Assembly (NCBI GenBank): GCA_026874595.1 | Contig: CM049306.1 | Coordinates: 54,962,019 to 55,026,018, forward strand | DNA: 64,000 bases | Direction: 5' to 3' | Source: Sipunculus nudus | Lineage: Eukaryota > Annelida > Sipuncula > Golfingiida > Sipunculidae | Shown: positions 36,050 to 49,068 of the stretch, in pieces | How positions within the stretch are numbered: the stretch's first letter is position 1 | Layout: each line of letters begins with the position of its first letter | Made by a program: the position numbers and the translations under genes | Notes under the pieces: generated by a model | Database searches by the model: none | Seen by the model: only the letters and a program-made list of their open reading frames with translations | Told to the model about the DNA's origin: nothing

Positions 36050-37650
36050 TGAAAACACAAAACGAAACCCAATGACACGGATACAAGTTTATTAAATTAT
36101 TTTATCCCTTAGATAAAGATAAACCTCGTATAAACTAAAACACACATGAATTATAAGAACATCAACGCCACGTATAATAAATGGATTATATTGATTTGAT
36201 TATTATTTACATGTTCTTTTTAATTCTGCCTGCCCAACGGAGGAAATTCGGGTCTTGGAAACACAAGTATTTCAACCATAATCTTATGCTTGACACTCAT
36301 TTATAAATTCGCCAAAATATTATCATATATAAGCTGGAATACATAAATTTAACATCACTGGTTTCACGTGACACCCATAATAATACCGGCCATATTATGA
36401 GATCAAGATCAATATACATGAATATACATGAAGACATGATTTTACAAACGATACCGACCACTATTGAATACATAATTACCTAAACAAGTATAATATAACT
36501 GTGAATACACATAACTTTATTAAGTAAAGGATATTTCAGGTAAGAATACATTATGGATATACAGGATATCGGACAGTAAGAACCGGAATCGAACCAATTT
36601 CCTTCCGATTTTCTCGGTAGGCCAGTGGTAGGAAAAGCTATCGGGAATCAGTAAGTCATGGGTTCGATTCGGACTGATTTTACTACTATTGCTTTTCTCC
36701 TTTATTTTAGAGAATAATATCCAATCACACTAAAACTTCAATACATATTTACTGTAACATTATACGTGGTCGTTAAAATAATTTTGGTACACATTTTAAA
36801 AATTTAAAAACATTAAAACAGAAAATGGAGTAGACATATATTCTAACGTGTTTTAATATAAGGGTACATTCTTCAACAACATCGCATTTAAAATACACAA
36901 GTGTTCCGACATCTGACTAGAACACATATGAATTTCAATATTTCGACATGTATTTTTTTATCTAACAAAATTATCATTCAAACACTTTAAATTTGAATTA
37001 ATGCACATATATTCTGAAAGTTTGTAACCATACAAAATTTTTCTTAATTTTGTTTTGTTTTAGCAGATTGAGTAGATTAAGTACACATATATTTGGACAA
37101 TATCTAATCAAATGATATGATTTGTGATATGATTTTGTTTAGGATACATCCTTCAACCATAATAAGTATGGATAGCCATGTATTATGACCATATCTCACC
37201 ACACATAATTATTATAAAGCGTTTGGTTTCAGGGCATAGCAATCAGCCTAATGAAAGTGTGTATACAATAAATTGTGTATTAATTCTGACCATATCTAAC
37301 CCTTATGCATCATATAAATCAAATTTTTGCTTATGTTTCTAGGGCAGTCCCATCAACCACATTGAAAATTCTTCCGAAGATGCCTAAAGTTACCATTTTT
37401 AAAATTTTTTGTTATGTTTTAGTTTTTAAGGTATACCCATTCACCAGAATAGAGCCTGAGAAAAAATGTATTCTGACCATATCTTATCAAGCATACACCA
37501 TTAGTTTTATGTTTTTGCTTTTAAGGTTCACCCATTCACCAAATGAAAGCTTGAACACATGTATTCTGACTATATCTTGCCACACATGATCATTTTCCAT
37601 TGTTTTGTTCCTAGGATACATTCGTTAATATAATTTTAGTAGAATATAGT
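36050..37650. repeat. Dispersed repeat with internal tandem array, copy 1
   Basis: The left part (36,230-36,400: ATCTTATGC.TGAC, TTTATAAATTC.CCAAA) and an array of about 125-130-base units (36,760-37,640: TTCTGACCATATCT, TTTTGTT...AGG.TACACCCATC.ACCA) recur at 50,340-51,560. A tRNA-like stretch at 36,621-36,670 (GCCAGTGGTA and GGTTCGATTC boxes) lies inside copy 1. The open frame at 37,305-37,589 simply follows the array. A possible third, weak copy spans about 46,030-47,110. Confidence 0.6.
36615..36672 (+). other. tRNA-like (SINE head) sequence
   Basis: An A-box-like GCCAGTGGTA (36,621-36,630) and a B-box GGTTCGATTC (36,661-36,670) are spaced as in a tRNA promoter. No clear acceptor stem is seen. 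It is more likely the head of a tRNA-derived SINE than a working tRNA gene. Confidence 0.4.
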
Positions 37651-38223
37651 GCATATAATGTTCTGCCTACAATCACAGCTTCCATTGATGATTTTGTTTC
37701 TTCTTCATCGTGTAGTAAACTATTCAAAAACAAGTAAAACTATATTCTATATATAGTGAATATATAATTATATTCAACACTTCTGCCAGTAATCATTTAT
37801 GTAATTACTTATTTTGAAGATTGTCCATAGCTGTTTTCTGTTATTGTAACCACAAGGTGTTTTGGTCAAATTCAATGTATTAATAAGGAATATATATAAT
37901 AAGATCCATGTAACACAATAACTATTATGGTTTTATGTTTATGCTTTTTTTTAAATAGAGTTATTTTATATCCACCTTGTAGTCAAATAGTTCTTTTTGT
38001 TCTCGCTGATAAAGTTACATTGTATCGACTTGTAAACCAAATGGTATCCTGTGATAAAGTAACACATATTGGTACTAAAGTCCTAAAAACCGATTTACTT
38101 CAATTACATATGAGTTGTATATATCGGGTCCATTCATTTTATAATTTCACACCTGTGTCAGGTATCATTGTCCTGATGGTAGTGTTCACTTCAGCTGAGT
38201 TACTTTTTAAGGAGATCCTCCAC

Positions 38224-39621
38224 TCAAGGTGTTACTTTAATCTCACATATTGGCCCGTATAATAGATCATCGCCAGAACTCCACCATTGGAAGAAGAAAC
38301 TCTCTATTGCGATATGCGTCCAAAGCAAGAAAGGGTTTGGTTGACCTGTTGCCCAGTTTTTAAAGGTCAATTCTTTTCCAGTAGCATTCCATTGCCATTT
38401 ATCGAGGTTCGCATTGTACACCCCACTCGTCCAGAAGCCAAGCAGGCTGCTTGTACCTTAGAAAAGGGGATTAAACGAATTCATGGGAATGATTCGTTAC
38501 CATGGGTTTAATGATCGAAATATAGGTGTTTGGCAGGTCTGGTTATCGGTGAGCCTGTTCAGGAACACTGCTATTTCAATACAATTAATGCGATACACAA
38601 TAAGCAAGTGAGGGGGGTTTAAATGAATGGAGTATGTTCAAATATTTTTCCGTCAGTCTACCTTTGATGTAATTTAATGAGTACATATGCACATGCATAT
38701 AGTGAACCAATCTTGTGCTTATGAGCTTATTGTGGTATTTTCATATTTATTTTAATTTTACCCTTTTAAATCAATTTTACCCTTTTATCTTTATCATCCT
38801 TATCATCATTACATTTTATACGCGTATACGATCGACTCCTTAATTCCATACAGATCATATAGACACCAGCAAGGCCAACATTTGGCAGATGTAAATGTAT
38901 GTTCCTGACTTACTCTTTCTCATATCTTCTGTAATACTCATGAGGTGATCGCTTTCCTCTTGGGTCTCAATGCTAACAAGCTCCCCTCCTCCATTTCTGC
39001 AAATTTTTCGGCCTTCAGCATACTTTGACCAGTTTCCAACCTTATAACAGGAACCAGTTGCCTTGGCAGCATCAGTGTCCATATCCTGCACGAACAAGCT
39101 GTGGTAGTCTGGAGGACAGACGTCTGAAAACAAGATTGTTATTTGTAATATTATAAACGCTCTTTGCGGGATTTGAAGGATATTTACCCTTAGGCCAAGG
39201 AAAGGATAATGCATGTCATGTCAATCTTGAAAGAAACGGATCAAAATATTTTTTCATGCATTAAAGTTTGTTTTTACTTTTTACAAGAACACTTATAACA
39301 ATACTGAACCCGATATCTTCCTAAAAAACAAACAAAGATTTATAATACAATGTATATAAGTTATTCTGATTTTTCTCAAGAACACTTGTAGAAATACTGA
39401 AACTAACCTTTGTCTGGGAAATCGGTATCTTGATATGACTGTGTGTGAACATGAAGATTGAAAACTATGTTCAATATAGTTGCAGTATTTTCCAATCGGT
39501 TGGACAGGCATTTATGTTCACATAGACCCTGAGGCGCTGGACGTCCTGACCACACAAAGGCTCCGTTTCCGGAAACAAAGAGTGTCAAAACTAAAAGTAA
39601 TAATTTGAGGTGACATTGCAG
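38224..39621 (-). CDS. C-type lectin-domain secreted protein (three exons)
   Basis: Exons are 39621-39408, 39123-38914 and 38456-38224. Introns of 284 and 457 bp have GTTAGT..TTTTCAG and GTAAGT..TTTTCTAAG ends, and both are phase 1, giving 218 residues and a TGA stop. Residues 5-21 form a signal peptide (LKLLLLVLTLFVSGNGA); 22-71 match no domain I know. The C-type lectin domain runs from VCPPDYH (73) to ICEIK (215), with SCYKV (97), KIC (113), ELVSIETQEE (119-128), FWTSGVYN, KNWATGQPN (174-182) and a final C212. The sugar-site triplet is QPN, between the usual EPN and QPD. The inner cysteine pair is absent: WWSSGDDLLYGPICE has no Cys where WNDxxC is usual. The in-frame start is CTG (39619-39621), with TGA five codons further upstream. 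Likely role: secreted recognition lectin, Ca2+ binding uncertain. Gene structure is well supported, start is not. Confidence 0.75.
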
Positions 39622-39714
39622 TGAAGACGAGAATTTTCAAACTGGTGCACCAAACAGCTAGCTTCTGCTTAATATGTTTGTCATAATTATCCATTCACCT
39701 TAAAGAAGGAATTG

Positions 39715-39726
39715 TTTTATTTTATA
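39715..39726 (-). promoter_or_regulatory. Candidate TATA box of the lectin gene
   Basis: TATAAAATAAAA on the minus strand, about 95 bases upstream of the putative start. It would give a leader of about 65 bases. Spacing is right; nothing else of the promoter is recognised. Confidence 0.45.
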
Positions 39727-39729
39727 GAA

Positions 39730-42700
39730 ATTTCGGAAATTCGATACTTTAACTCCCGGAATGTATGATCTAGGCATATAAAACCTGAGTAAATATTGAT
39801 TTCTTCGACATTTTTTACAAGTGTAACCCCCCTGTATATCCCCTCTGAACTATGCAAAAAAATTTAAAAGAACACTCTTCATTTTTTTTCATAGATTCTT
39901 CAGCTCCTTAAAAAACAAGGATTAAAAACAGTTTAAAGTGGTGTAAAATGTACTGACATGACATATAACTGGCATTGATGTATTATTACTATATTACCAT
40001 ATTAAAATAGCGGGTGGTTATTGTGAGAAGGCCTATAGCGACTCTGCCAATATTTGTGTGAAAAACTATTAATCAGATTCGTTCAACTGCAGAAAATTAG
40101 GCAAACTAATATGGTATCTCCAAACAAAAGGTTAAAGTGCAAGTGGATTTATGAGCAAGAAAACATTTTATTTAACATTTTAAGGTTTAATAATTAGACT
40201 GATGCTTTACATCATTTGAAGTAGTCCTGGTGAATCATATACCCAACCTTAAATTATATAACAAAAGGCCTGTGGTCTGTGAGTTATGTGCCGAAATATG
40301 ATTTTGAACACCCTGACAGCCAAATTCATGTGAGTTTAAATGGCAGCTGCACTACAATTTTATAGGGTCACAAAAGAAAAATAGAAGATTTTAGGTATAC
40401 ATACATTCCTGTGACCATTTAAAAAGTGACACGAATTGGCCAAGTCACTTTTTAAAAATGCCCTAACAGATTCGATATTTACACAACTCCTTTTGCAGTT
40501 TATAAAAAAAGAAAATCCATTCATTGCTCTATCTTTTGTACATGCGTGACTTTTAGTCATATCTTTTGAAGTGATAACTTTTAGAGTTATATTGAAATAA
40601 ATAGTTTACAATCAAGTGACAGTTTTACCTACACCTATTGTATGACTTTTGATCCATAGTACATCCGTTATACTTATATCCTAGTAAAAAAATCAATGTC
40701 GTAACAAAAATTTCTTATCATTTTTACCATCAGATGTAATATTCTACTTTTCATGATCCATGTCCAGTTCAGATTCATAACATTTTCCCATTATGATTGC
40801 ATGGATTATCTTATTATTTGTCGCACGTGTTTATCTTGCATATTTTTATGGAATGTGCCAAAGAGTTGGAATAATCTCCAATACCTTATTTTTATTCAGG
40901 TTTAATGTTCAATTTGTGAATGAGATGCCAAACGTTACAACAACGTTTGATGTAATTATAAAAAAACCTCTTTGGGGAAAGATATTTATAATTTATTTTC
41001 ATTTTGTGAGTGAGATTTAATCTTTGGCAAAAGAAAACACATTTAGAGCCAGGGCCGTTCTTTTGAGTATGTGCAGTTACATTATTTATACTATATTTAT
41101 TGAAATAAACCTTGAGGTTAAGTGTGACTGTATATTTTTCTTTCACATTTATGCCAATATAACCATACACAAGAGAAAAAAAAATTAATGCTAATTTCAG
41201 TATACTACAATTTTTGAGAGGCATCTGTAAATATTAAATATTAAATATTTATTTTAAATATTTATAAATATTAAAGAAATTTCCGTCCATTTTCCATCCA
41301 GCCCCACAAATAACTAAGCTTGTTTCCCAATAATAATTGCATAAAATTACTTATTTATATTAGTTTTACTTTAAAATCTGCCAAACTTTATAGTACAACA
41401 TGGTAACGCTAGATAATGCACGTCAAGCCGATACATATTTAAATTTTTATATATTGTGGTTTACATGTCCTGGAATAAGAAAAACTAGCCATCTTTGCAA
41501 TGGCTTAGCGGGCACTGGAAGCCTTCCATCCAAATTTGACTCGCGCAGTTGAAGGATAATTTCGTATCAGTTGTGGAGTGTACGACCGTTAATTATGGCA
41601 AAGTAATCAATAAATATTAGGTCCTTATTTGTCACATAGGACTAACATTGTGCCCAAAATTCTGTTTGAAAATCAGCCATATTTGAGATTTTACACAGAG
41701 ACGTTCATAAAAAACTAGAGAAACAGATAAAAGAACAGCAATTCTATTTGATAGACAATCTGAGAAAAACCACCATCAAAAATAGTGCGACCCAATTTCT
41801 GATGTAGTACTCAACTCATCAACCACTATAAGGCTGCATGATCAGTACAGATTGCAGCATGATTCCATCACTTGGTAATCCACCCTTCGTTTTACGAAAG
41901 GATTTGTTGACCTCCATGTATATCTACGGACATATTATACTAAATAAACTAGTCTATTAAATCAAAACTACGTTACACATATTCTACATGTTGTATCAAC
42001 TTCGTCGTATGCGTTTACTTATCTCAATCTGCGTCGAGATTTGAAAGATATATCTCCAAAGCACTGCCTCAGATAATTTGTGTTTCCGAATGTTTTTGAC
42101 AGTTTGTTAATATTTCCAAGATAACATTGTGTTTCGGTTGTAGGTATATAAGTATTTATAACCAACATCTGTATCTATAACTTAAGGCTTGTACAATAAT
42201 AAGCGTCAATCTTTATCTAGATTTATCTAGAGTTCTCGAAATTCTAAATCACTCTCTATAACTTACAACAGCATGTACACCTCTTGGCTGATTTGTGCGA
42301 TCAGGAAATATGTTTATCCAGCTAGTCTTATTTCAGTTCTGATTCAATAGTATCTGTACAGCTAGCCTCCTGTAGGAATGTTATACTTATTGCTAATTTG
42401 TTATTTGACACCCAATTAGAGATATCTTTTCCTTTATAGTTTCATTTCAAGTAAAAGCCTTATTCGAGTCAGTCATTTAGAAAAATAACTCTTGATATTT
42501 TAAGTTTTCAGTATGTGCAAATCGCGTTTTAAAAACCGTACAAATACCTTGCAAAAGTATGTGATTTCCCCAAAATACAATAAATAATTAGTTTACAACA
42601 TATTTACACGCCAAGTATCCGTTAGCCGTGATAACCAACATTAGTAAGCACTAACGATTGGGCTAGTAAGCCTAATTAAGTCGTGATACAAGCATTATTG

Positions 42701-43750
42701 AGGAATGCATCGGAGTGGTCTTCCATCATGTCGCATTCACATTCTAGTAAACAGCCAATAATGTTACCATTAGACTACGAATGATGAATTAACACAAGAT
42801 AATTAATGTGAACTTCACTACCCAAACTGAAACTCCGTCTGTATGGTAACGAGTCTTTTCCTGAATCGCGTACAAGTTGGCTGCGTTCAATAGCCCTGCG
42901 AGCAATGCGTGTATTCTTGCGGTCAGATAATCAACAAACATGCGGAGGGGTTTATCAATATACCGAGTTGAAAAAAAGTATTCTAAAACAGCTAACGATA
43001 CGTCTGCTTTATGTCAATTGACAATGTACCTGTAGGTCATGAGGCGTTGTCAGAAGAGCTCCTACCTCCTTTTTTGTCCCATATTACAATTCGCTAAGAA
43101 ATTATTCAGGCTTTAATGTTACCCTGATCTTGACACGGTTGTTTTCTAAAAGGAAGTATTATGTACTACACCAAAACAAATTAATATAACCTTTATTTAC
43201 AGTCAAAGATGAAATATGGGTCTCACTACTGCAGATGATAAATAGTTCCTTTTATATGAATAATATACATTAGTGGGTGATAATTCGAACAAATAACTTA
43301 ATAATTTTGCACAGCCGATCATTAATTTTGCTCACTTGAAAAGCGCCAGCCATCTGGAGTAACTCAACAATTAGATTACCTGCAGATTTAAGATGAAATT
43401 ATATTTACATTTTTACACATCTGTCCCCGAGTTATATTCTATAATCGCACAATAATTGGTTTTAAATGAAGTGGCAAAACGTTTAAAAATCTGCAGTTTC
43501 TTTTAACAGAAGCTGCCTTTAGAGACTGCAATCTTAGGTTTTCCAGCAGGTCTTTTGTGAAGGCCAGGCAGATAAAACACAATAAAAGCATGCCGATTAT
43601 GTTTACTGGTACAGAGGGGGCGACACAAAGCAGATTTTACCTGCTCCTGACGAGAACTGCCAGCAAAGGCAGTATGTAAGCCTTTATGTTAGCCCTGTTC
43701 TGGTTATAATATTTAACAAGTGTGTCATGGGTCATGACGCCCAACTGATA
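39730..43750. other. Gene-free, AT-rich stretch
   Basis: No domain-bearing frame, tRNA or clear repeat array was found. Short open frames at 40,360, 40,793 and 40,892 have no recognisable features. Confidence 0.5.
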
Positions 43751-43754
43751 GGTA

Positions 43755-45275
43755 TTATAAGAATAAAGAGAGACCTAATTTCAGGATTCAAAGTAGACTT
43801 GCCAAGCCCCCCCCCCCCCCCCCCCCACAGACCGAATTAAAGGTTCCAAGGAAAATTGATAAAATATGTCAACTGTCTGGGCACTCAAATCACGTTTTCA
43901 GTCCGTAGCTAGCAGAATATAGGTCACCATAAAATAATTTGATGTTTCCAGGGAGATTTGCCAAGGACCTCACTGGATGTTATTTCAGTAGAGTCTAGGG
44001 CTAATTGATACATTTGTGCCCTCTATGGCGGCTCAAAATCATACTTCTCACTGAAGCTTGCAGAATATAGGCCACCATGGCGTAATTTGATATTTCAAAG
44101 GAGATTGACCAGACCCTCTCTGGATCTTGTGTAAGAAGAGTTTTACTCATCTGACGTTCAAGGTGCTCAAATTATGTTGTTGGCCTACAGTTTGCAGAAT
44201 ACATGTCACCATGACCTAATTCCAGGTTTCCAATGGGATTTTCAGATTCTAGAGTGAACGGATACAATTTGTACCCTATCTCGCTGTAATTGACATGTAT
44301 TATAAAAATCTAGTTACCTTATTTCATGATTCAAAGGAGACTTGCCAAGGATCCCCTGGAATTTACAGTGGAAGGTTCTAAGAAAAATTGATATAATTTG
44401 TAACCTATCTGTCTTGGTGATCAAATGTAAATATTTGGCCCATAGCTCACAGAATATAGGTCACCATGGCTCAGTTTCAAGTTTTCAGAGATTCTAGGCC
44501 TAGATGCGATTTGTGCCTATCTGACATTCAAGGCGTTCATATGACGTCATCTTACTATAGTTCACAGACCTTAGGTCACAGTGATCCAATTTCATGTTTC
44601 CACCTATATTTGCCCAGGACCTTCCTTAGTGTTACTTAAGAAGATTCTAGGCCTAACGGATACAATTTGTGCCCCGTCTGTCTGTGTGGTCATTATGTTT
44701 TTAGTTCGTGTGTTGCATAATAAAGGTCATCTTGACCTAATTTCAGGTTTCCAATGACATTTTCCTAACACCTCCCTGAATATTATGTAACACGATTTTA
44801 GGCTTAATAACAAGTTTTCAGGTCTGACTGTCTGGGTGCTCATACTCATGTTTTCATCCTGTAGGTCGCAGAGTATAGTCACCATGACCTCCTCTAAGGT
44901 TTTCAAAGAGATTCACCTAGAACCTCCCTTGATATTTTGTTAGAAGATTCGAGGCCTAACAAATACGATTTGTGCCCATCTGACATTCAGTGGGCTTATT
45001 TTAGATTGTTTCCTTTAGGTCGCAGAATATAGGTCACGATGACTAAATTTTATCTTTTCCAAGTACATTTGCCCAAGTCCTGCCAGAATGTTATGTAAGA
45101 AGATCCTTAGCCTTATTGATATTTTTGTCTGTCTGTTCGGCCCGTAGATCACATAATATAGGTAACAATTAGGTTTCCAAGATTTGCACAGAACTTCCCC
45201 AGAAGTATAGTTAGAAGTTTTTGGGCGACCGGACGGACGGCGGACAAGGGGTAATCGCTATGGGTCATTTGAACT
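43755..45275. repeat. Pearl-like array of ~150-base units
   Basis: About nine imperfect direct repeats. Each runs through GCAGAATATAGGTCACCATGACC, TTTCAGGTTTCCAA, GATTTGCCCAGGACC, TATGTAAGAAGATTCTAGGC, ATACAATTTGTGCCC and TGTCTGGGTGCTCA. Anchors fall near 43,915, 44,051, 44,192, 44,452, 44,560, 44,712, 44,867, 45,020 and 45,150. The array ends in GGACGGACGGCGGACAAGG. Tandem core repeats with an ACGG-type microsatellite are the layout of the pearl (Helitron-related) elements of bivalves. A C20 run is at 43,807-43,826. Confidence 0.7.
44724..44738. promoter_or_regulatory. Perfect AGGTCAnnnTGACCT palindrome in the array
   Basis: AGGTCATCTTGACCT is a full match to the oestrogen-response-element consensus (two inverted hexamers, 3-bp spacer). 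Other units carry one- or two-mismatch versions around AGGTCACCATGACCT. Binding is not shown. Confidence 0.5.
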
Positions 45276-46673
45276 ACTGTTAGCCGAGCTATATATATTG
45301 TTCCCCGATGCTACGCATAGTTAGTCTGGAGGAAAACATACCATATTTCCAAATAAAGAATCGGAGAAATATCTTACTCACCAAGAGGTATTGCTACCAC
45401 CTTCATGTGAAGCAGTTTATATACGGCATTTGGCTTCTTGTGCATCATCATAAAAAGTTATAAACGTGTTTCTTTTGATTGAGTATATGGTAACCTGAAA
45501 GCAAGAAGATTACATGATCGTGATATGGCTATATTAATTTCAATAAATTACACAAATTATTGTCAAATAAAAAAATAAAAAGACTGGATTATAATCTTTT
45601 CTTTATGAATTAGAGGTTTAATTATTAAACTTAAGTAAAATTTATAGTTCGTGTTTTTGAACGTATGTTTACTCTTCTCTATGAATCATAACGTCGACAT
45701 CAGGCAACACCATATATGGTGCTCTTATGAGCATACATTATTTTCTGTATGTTTGCCATTTGCTGGAGTTTGGAAAATAAGCAAAATTCTGTATAATTTA
45801 GCTTGTAGATTGATGACTACTCAAACATGAAATGGTTTCAGCCAGAGTCCTATGTATGAAATTAAGATACAACTATTAAAATAGATGCAAATATAAATTT
45901 AATTAAATACATTATGATACCCAAACCAACTGACAAGTACGATCAAATGCACCCAGTTAGCTTCCATCTTCCACCTGACGATAAATCATTAATCTGAATC
46001 CAAGCAATACAATAGAACAAAACTGCCCTGATACATATGAGAGAACTGAACACATCAACACCACGTATTAACAAATAAAAACCTTAAACAAAAAAACAAA
46101 ATTAAAGATAATAAAAAGCCACCCAAATTCCCCACGAAGAGCTAATAATATCAAATTTAAAGGCACGACATAGTTGCACAATCTATAATTTTAGGCAGAC
46201 CCATGCCCCTAATCAATTAATAAAAGTATACAAAATCAACAGTTCACAGTTAAGACCAAACCCTTGGTTCATGTCCTACAGGGAGATATAATTAATATTA
46301 AAAATAACACTATGTCCATGGACAAGTTAATTGTTAACAAAAAGTGCTGTGCCTAGCATGTTATTAATGCCTCTCTTAAACATGCATTGGAGAACCCAGT
46401 CTAAGAAAGCACGGACATACGCAATCCATTATGTCTAGATATAATAAAAGAAAAGTTACAAAAGATTATTCACAGCCGGGCCATACAAAAAATATAGTTT
46501 GTATACGCACGAAGAATCTGCGACAGATTTAAACATTTAAACTAATTGAAAGTATCACCGCTAACATCATGGTCTAAATAGCTAAATCATGTTTATTTCA
46601 AGCACCTCATAAGCTGATCTATGATGCGCCCACATGACGCGACGATCTGGACGTGACTTCATAATATAATATA

Positions 46674-46721
<48 letters not shown>

Positions 46722-48086
46722 TTATATTGATATAAGAACTGCTAGAGTGTTTTACATTATGGAACCAGAATTGCCTTGCTACACAAATTGTATAAATATC
46801 ATAAATAATAAATATTTGTCCTCTAAAAATCGTAGAACTCCCTCTATAATACTAAAGGTTCTACTTTAAGAAAACCTGTGAATACTAACTGGATCCTGTG
46901 CTGATGGTGCTGCCGCTGCATTACGGTCTACAAGGTTTACTGTTCGAGCAACAATAAACCTGTACTCATACATTAAACCTATTACCTTACTCGCGGACCT
47001 TTGAGCATATGCATTCTACATTGATGGTTTTGACTGTTATGAATCAATAGAGCACCATCCAATCACATTAAAACATCACTATGTTACACAAAACAGAACG
47101 GAATTTTGATTACGTATGATTGGATAAAATATAATTTATTATATACAATTAATAATTAATATTTATACCAGCTGCAGTTAACATCTTCTTGAAGAAAGCA
47201 AGAGGTTGTAAATTAGACGAACCGAACTGTGACAAACACGGGGTCGAGCCTTTTTCAGACCCTAGGTGATTGTGAACACTGCTTAAATAACATGTAATAA
47301 ATAAAGTATTCTGATATCAAGAGCACTGTTTCTAATATAACATTGACTTCGCTGTCAATTTAAAATGTTCTTGGATACATTAAGGTAGAATAGAAGAATA
47401 GAGGAACATTTCTCTTTCAAATTACTATTGATCACTATTATTTCCATAGCTGTACGTATATTTGCATAAAAGAGTTCCTAAAGTAAAGCGTTCCCTAAAA
47501 TGTCCCTTTAATGGAATTTGACTGACAAGAAAGCATGCACCATTATTCAAAATCAATGCAGCTTCCTGAACCATTTACTAGCACAATGGAATAATTAAGC
47601 CAACTAATGCAGGTTAATTTAACTAGAACACAAAACTCAAATAATATCATTCTGTAGGTAGACAGCTTATTGATAAATGTATGCCAACACACCTGACAGT
47701 CTTGTGACACAGCTGATTAGTTACAAGAAAATAAACTCAATATCAACTCTCCGATGTACCTTGAAATGATTTCTTTTTGTTTAAGAATTGGTAACTACCA
47801 GCGCTTTTAATTATCGTTATTATTATAATTGCAGAACCTTCGACCAATATATTGTTTTGTCCTATATGTTACATTTTCTGATCATTGCTTTCAAGCATTT
47901 TCTAGATGTCGCGCTGAAACTGTATACGCTCGTAATTCCCAGAAGCCTATTTATTATTAAATCGATCAATGACGCTCATCCAAAAACGTAATTGTTTCAA
48001 CATATCCGGGGTTGAGAAATACTAACATTTGTGTATTCATGTTACATTCTGTATACAATGTACCAAGATCTCTATTCATACATCCC

Positions 48087-48153
<67 letters not shown>

Positions 48154-48174
48154 CACACATATATATATATATAC

Positions 48175-48213
<39 letters not shown>

Positions 48214-49068
48214 TTTTTAGTTATATTTATGGTTCTTCATCACGTTTCAACATATTGTTCACCCTTATCTAACATTTGCGGATATTGACGATGCAGGAGT
48301 TAGCGACGATACATTTTCCCTGTTGTAAATGAATTTTTTTAATTATGCGAATACACTTATTTTAGTATTCTGCATTTAAATACTGGGGCGGCATACTGCA
48401 AATTTACATACAGAATAGAAACAAAACGATTCAACATAGTGAAGGAAGATCTGCCAGTTTCTGTCCTACCTTGATTATATATGCTTTCAAAAATTTTCCA
48501 TTCCAACGAAATCTCAGCGTAAGATTCTGTTAATTTAAAAAGAACTCGAACAATAAAGCAGACATCTTTATTTTTTCTTACTCTGTATAATAGTCATAAT
48601 ACATAGGCATTATCACAAATTTTCATTTTAAATTAATTTAAAAAAATATATATATATAAATAACAGGATGGTTTTCCCGGGAAAATGGCTTCTGTGGCTC
48701 CGAAGTAGACACAGAATTTAAAGCTCAAAGCTCGTTAGTTCAAATCATAGCGGAGGCGATGAGATTTTTCAAAGTTGGCCCTCACCCAGACCTATTGGGG
48801 AGGTTGTATTCAACGGCCGTGCTTCACAAACGGGTTCGCCTTTCGGGAGATCCTTTTTTGGTATGACAAATAATGTGGGTCGATTACACATCCACGGTAA
48901 TCAGATGCAGTAGTCAACGGGCCTTGTTTGTACCAGAAAAGATCATGAGGGAGAGCTTGTGATATTGCTATACCATTCTGATTTCACGTGACATCATCAA
49001 AAAATAAGTGTTGTTTTAGATGTGAAGGTACAAAGATAAACCACATCTTACGACATGATTTCATTATA
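45276..49068. other. Gene-free stretch with microsatellites
   Basis: (TA)n tracts are at 46,662-46,718 and, with CT, at 48,087-48,211. About 46,030-47,110 has weak similarity to the dispersed repeat at 36,050 (ACATCAACxCCACGTAT; CCAATCACA.TAAAAC). About 48,350-48,420 is similar to 61,805-61,875. About 48,690-48,760 looks faintly tRNA-like. No gene is supported. Confidence 0.45.
48087..48211. repeat. (CT)n-(TA)n compound microsatellite
   Basis: A CT run followed by TA runs interrupted by ACACACAT and ACATTT. The two overlapping frames here are repeat translations. Confidence 0.95.

Noticed and set aside
37305-38262. Hydrophobic plus-strand frames at 37,305 and 37,927
   Set aside because: The first follows a tandem repeat array. 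The second overlaps the antisense of lectin exon 3, has no domain, and its hydrophobicity reflects T-rich DNA.
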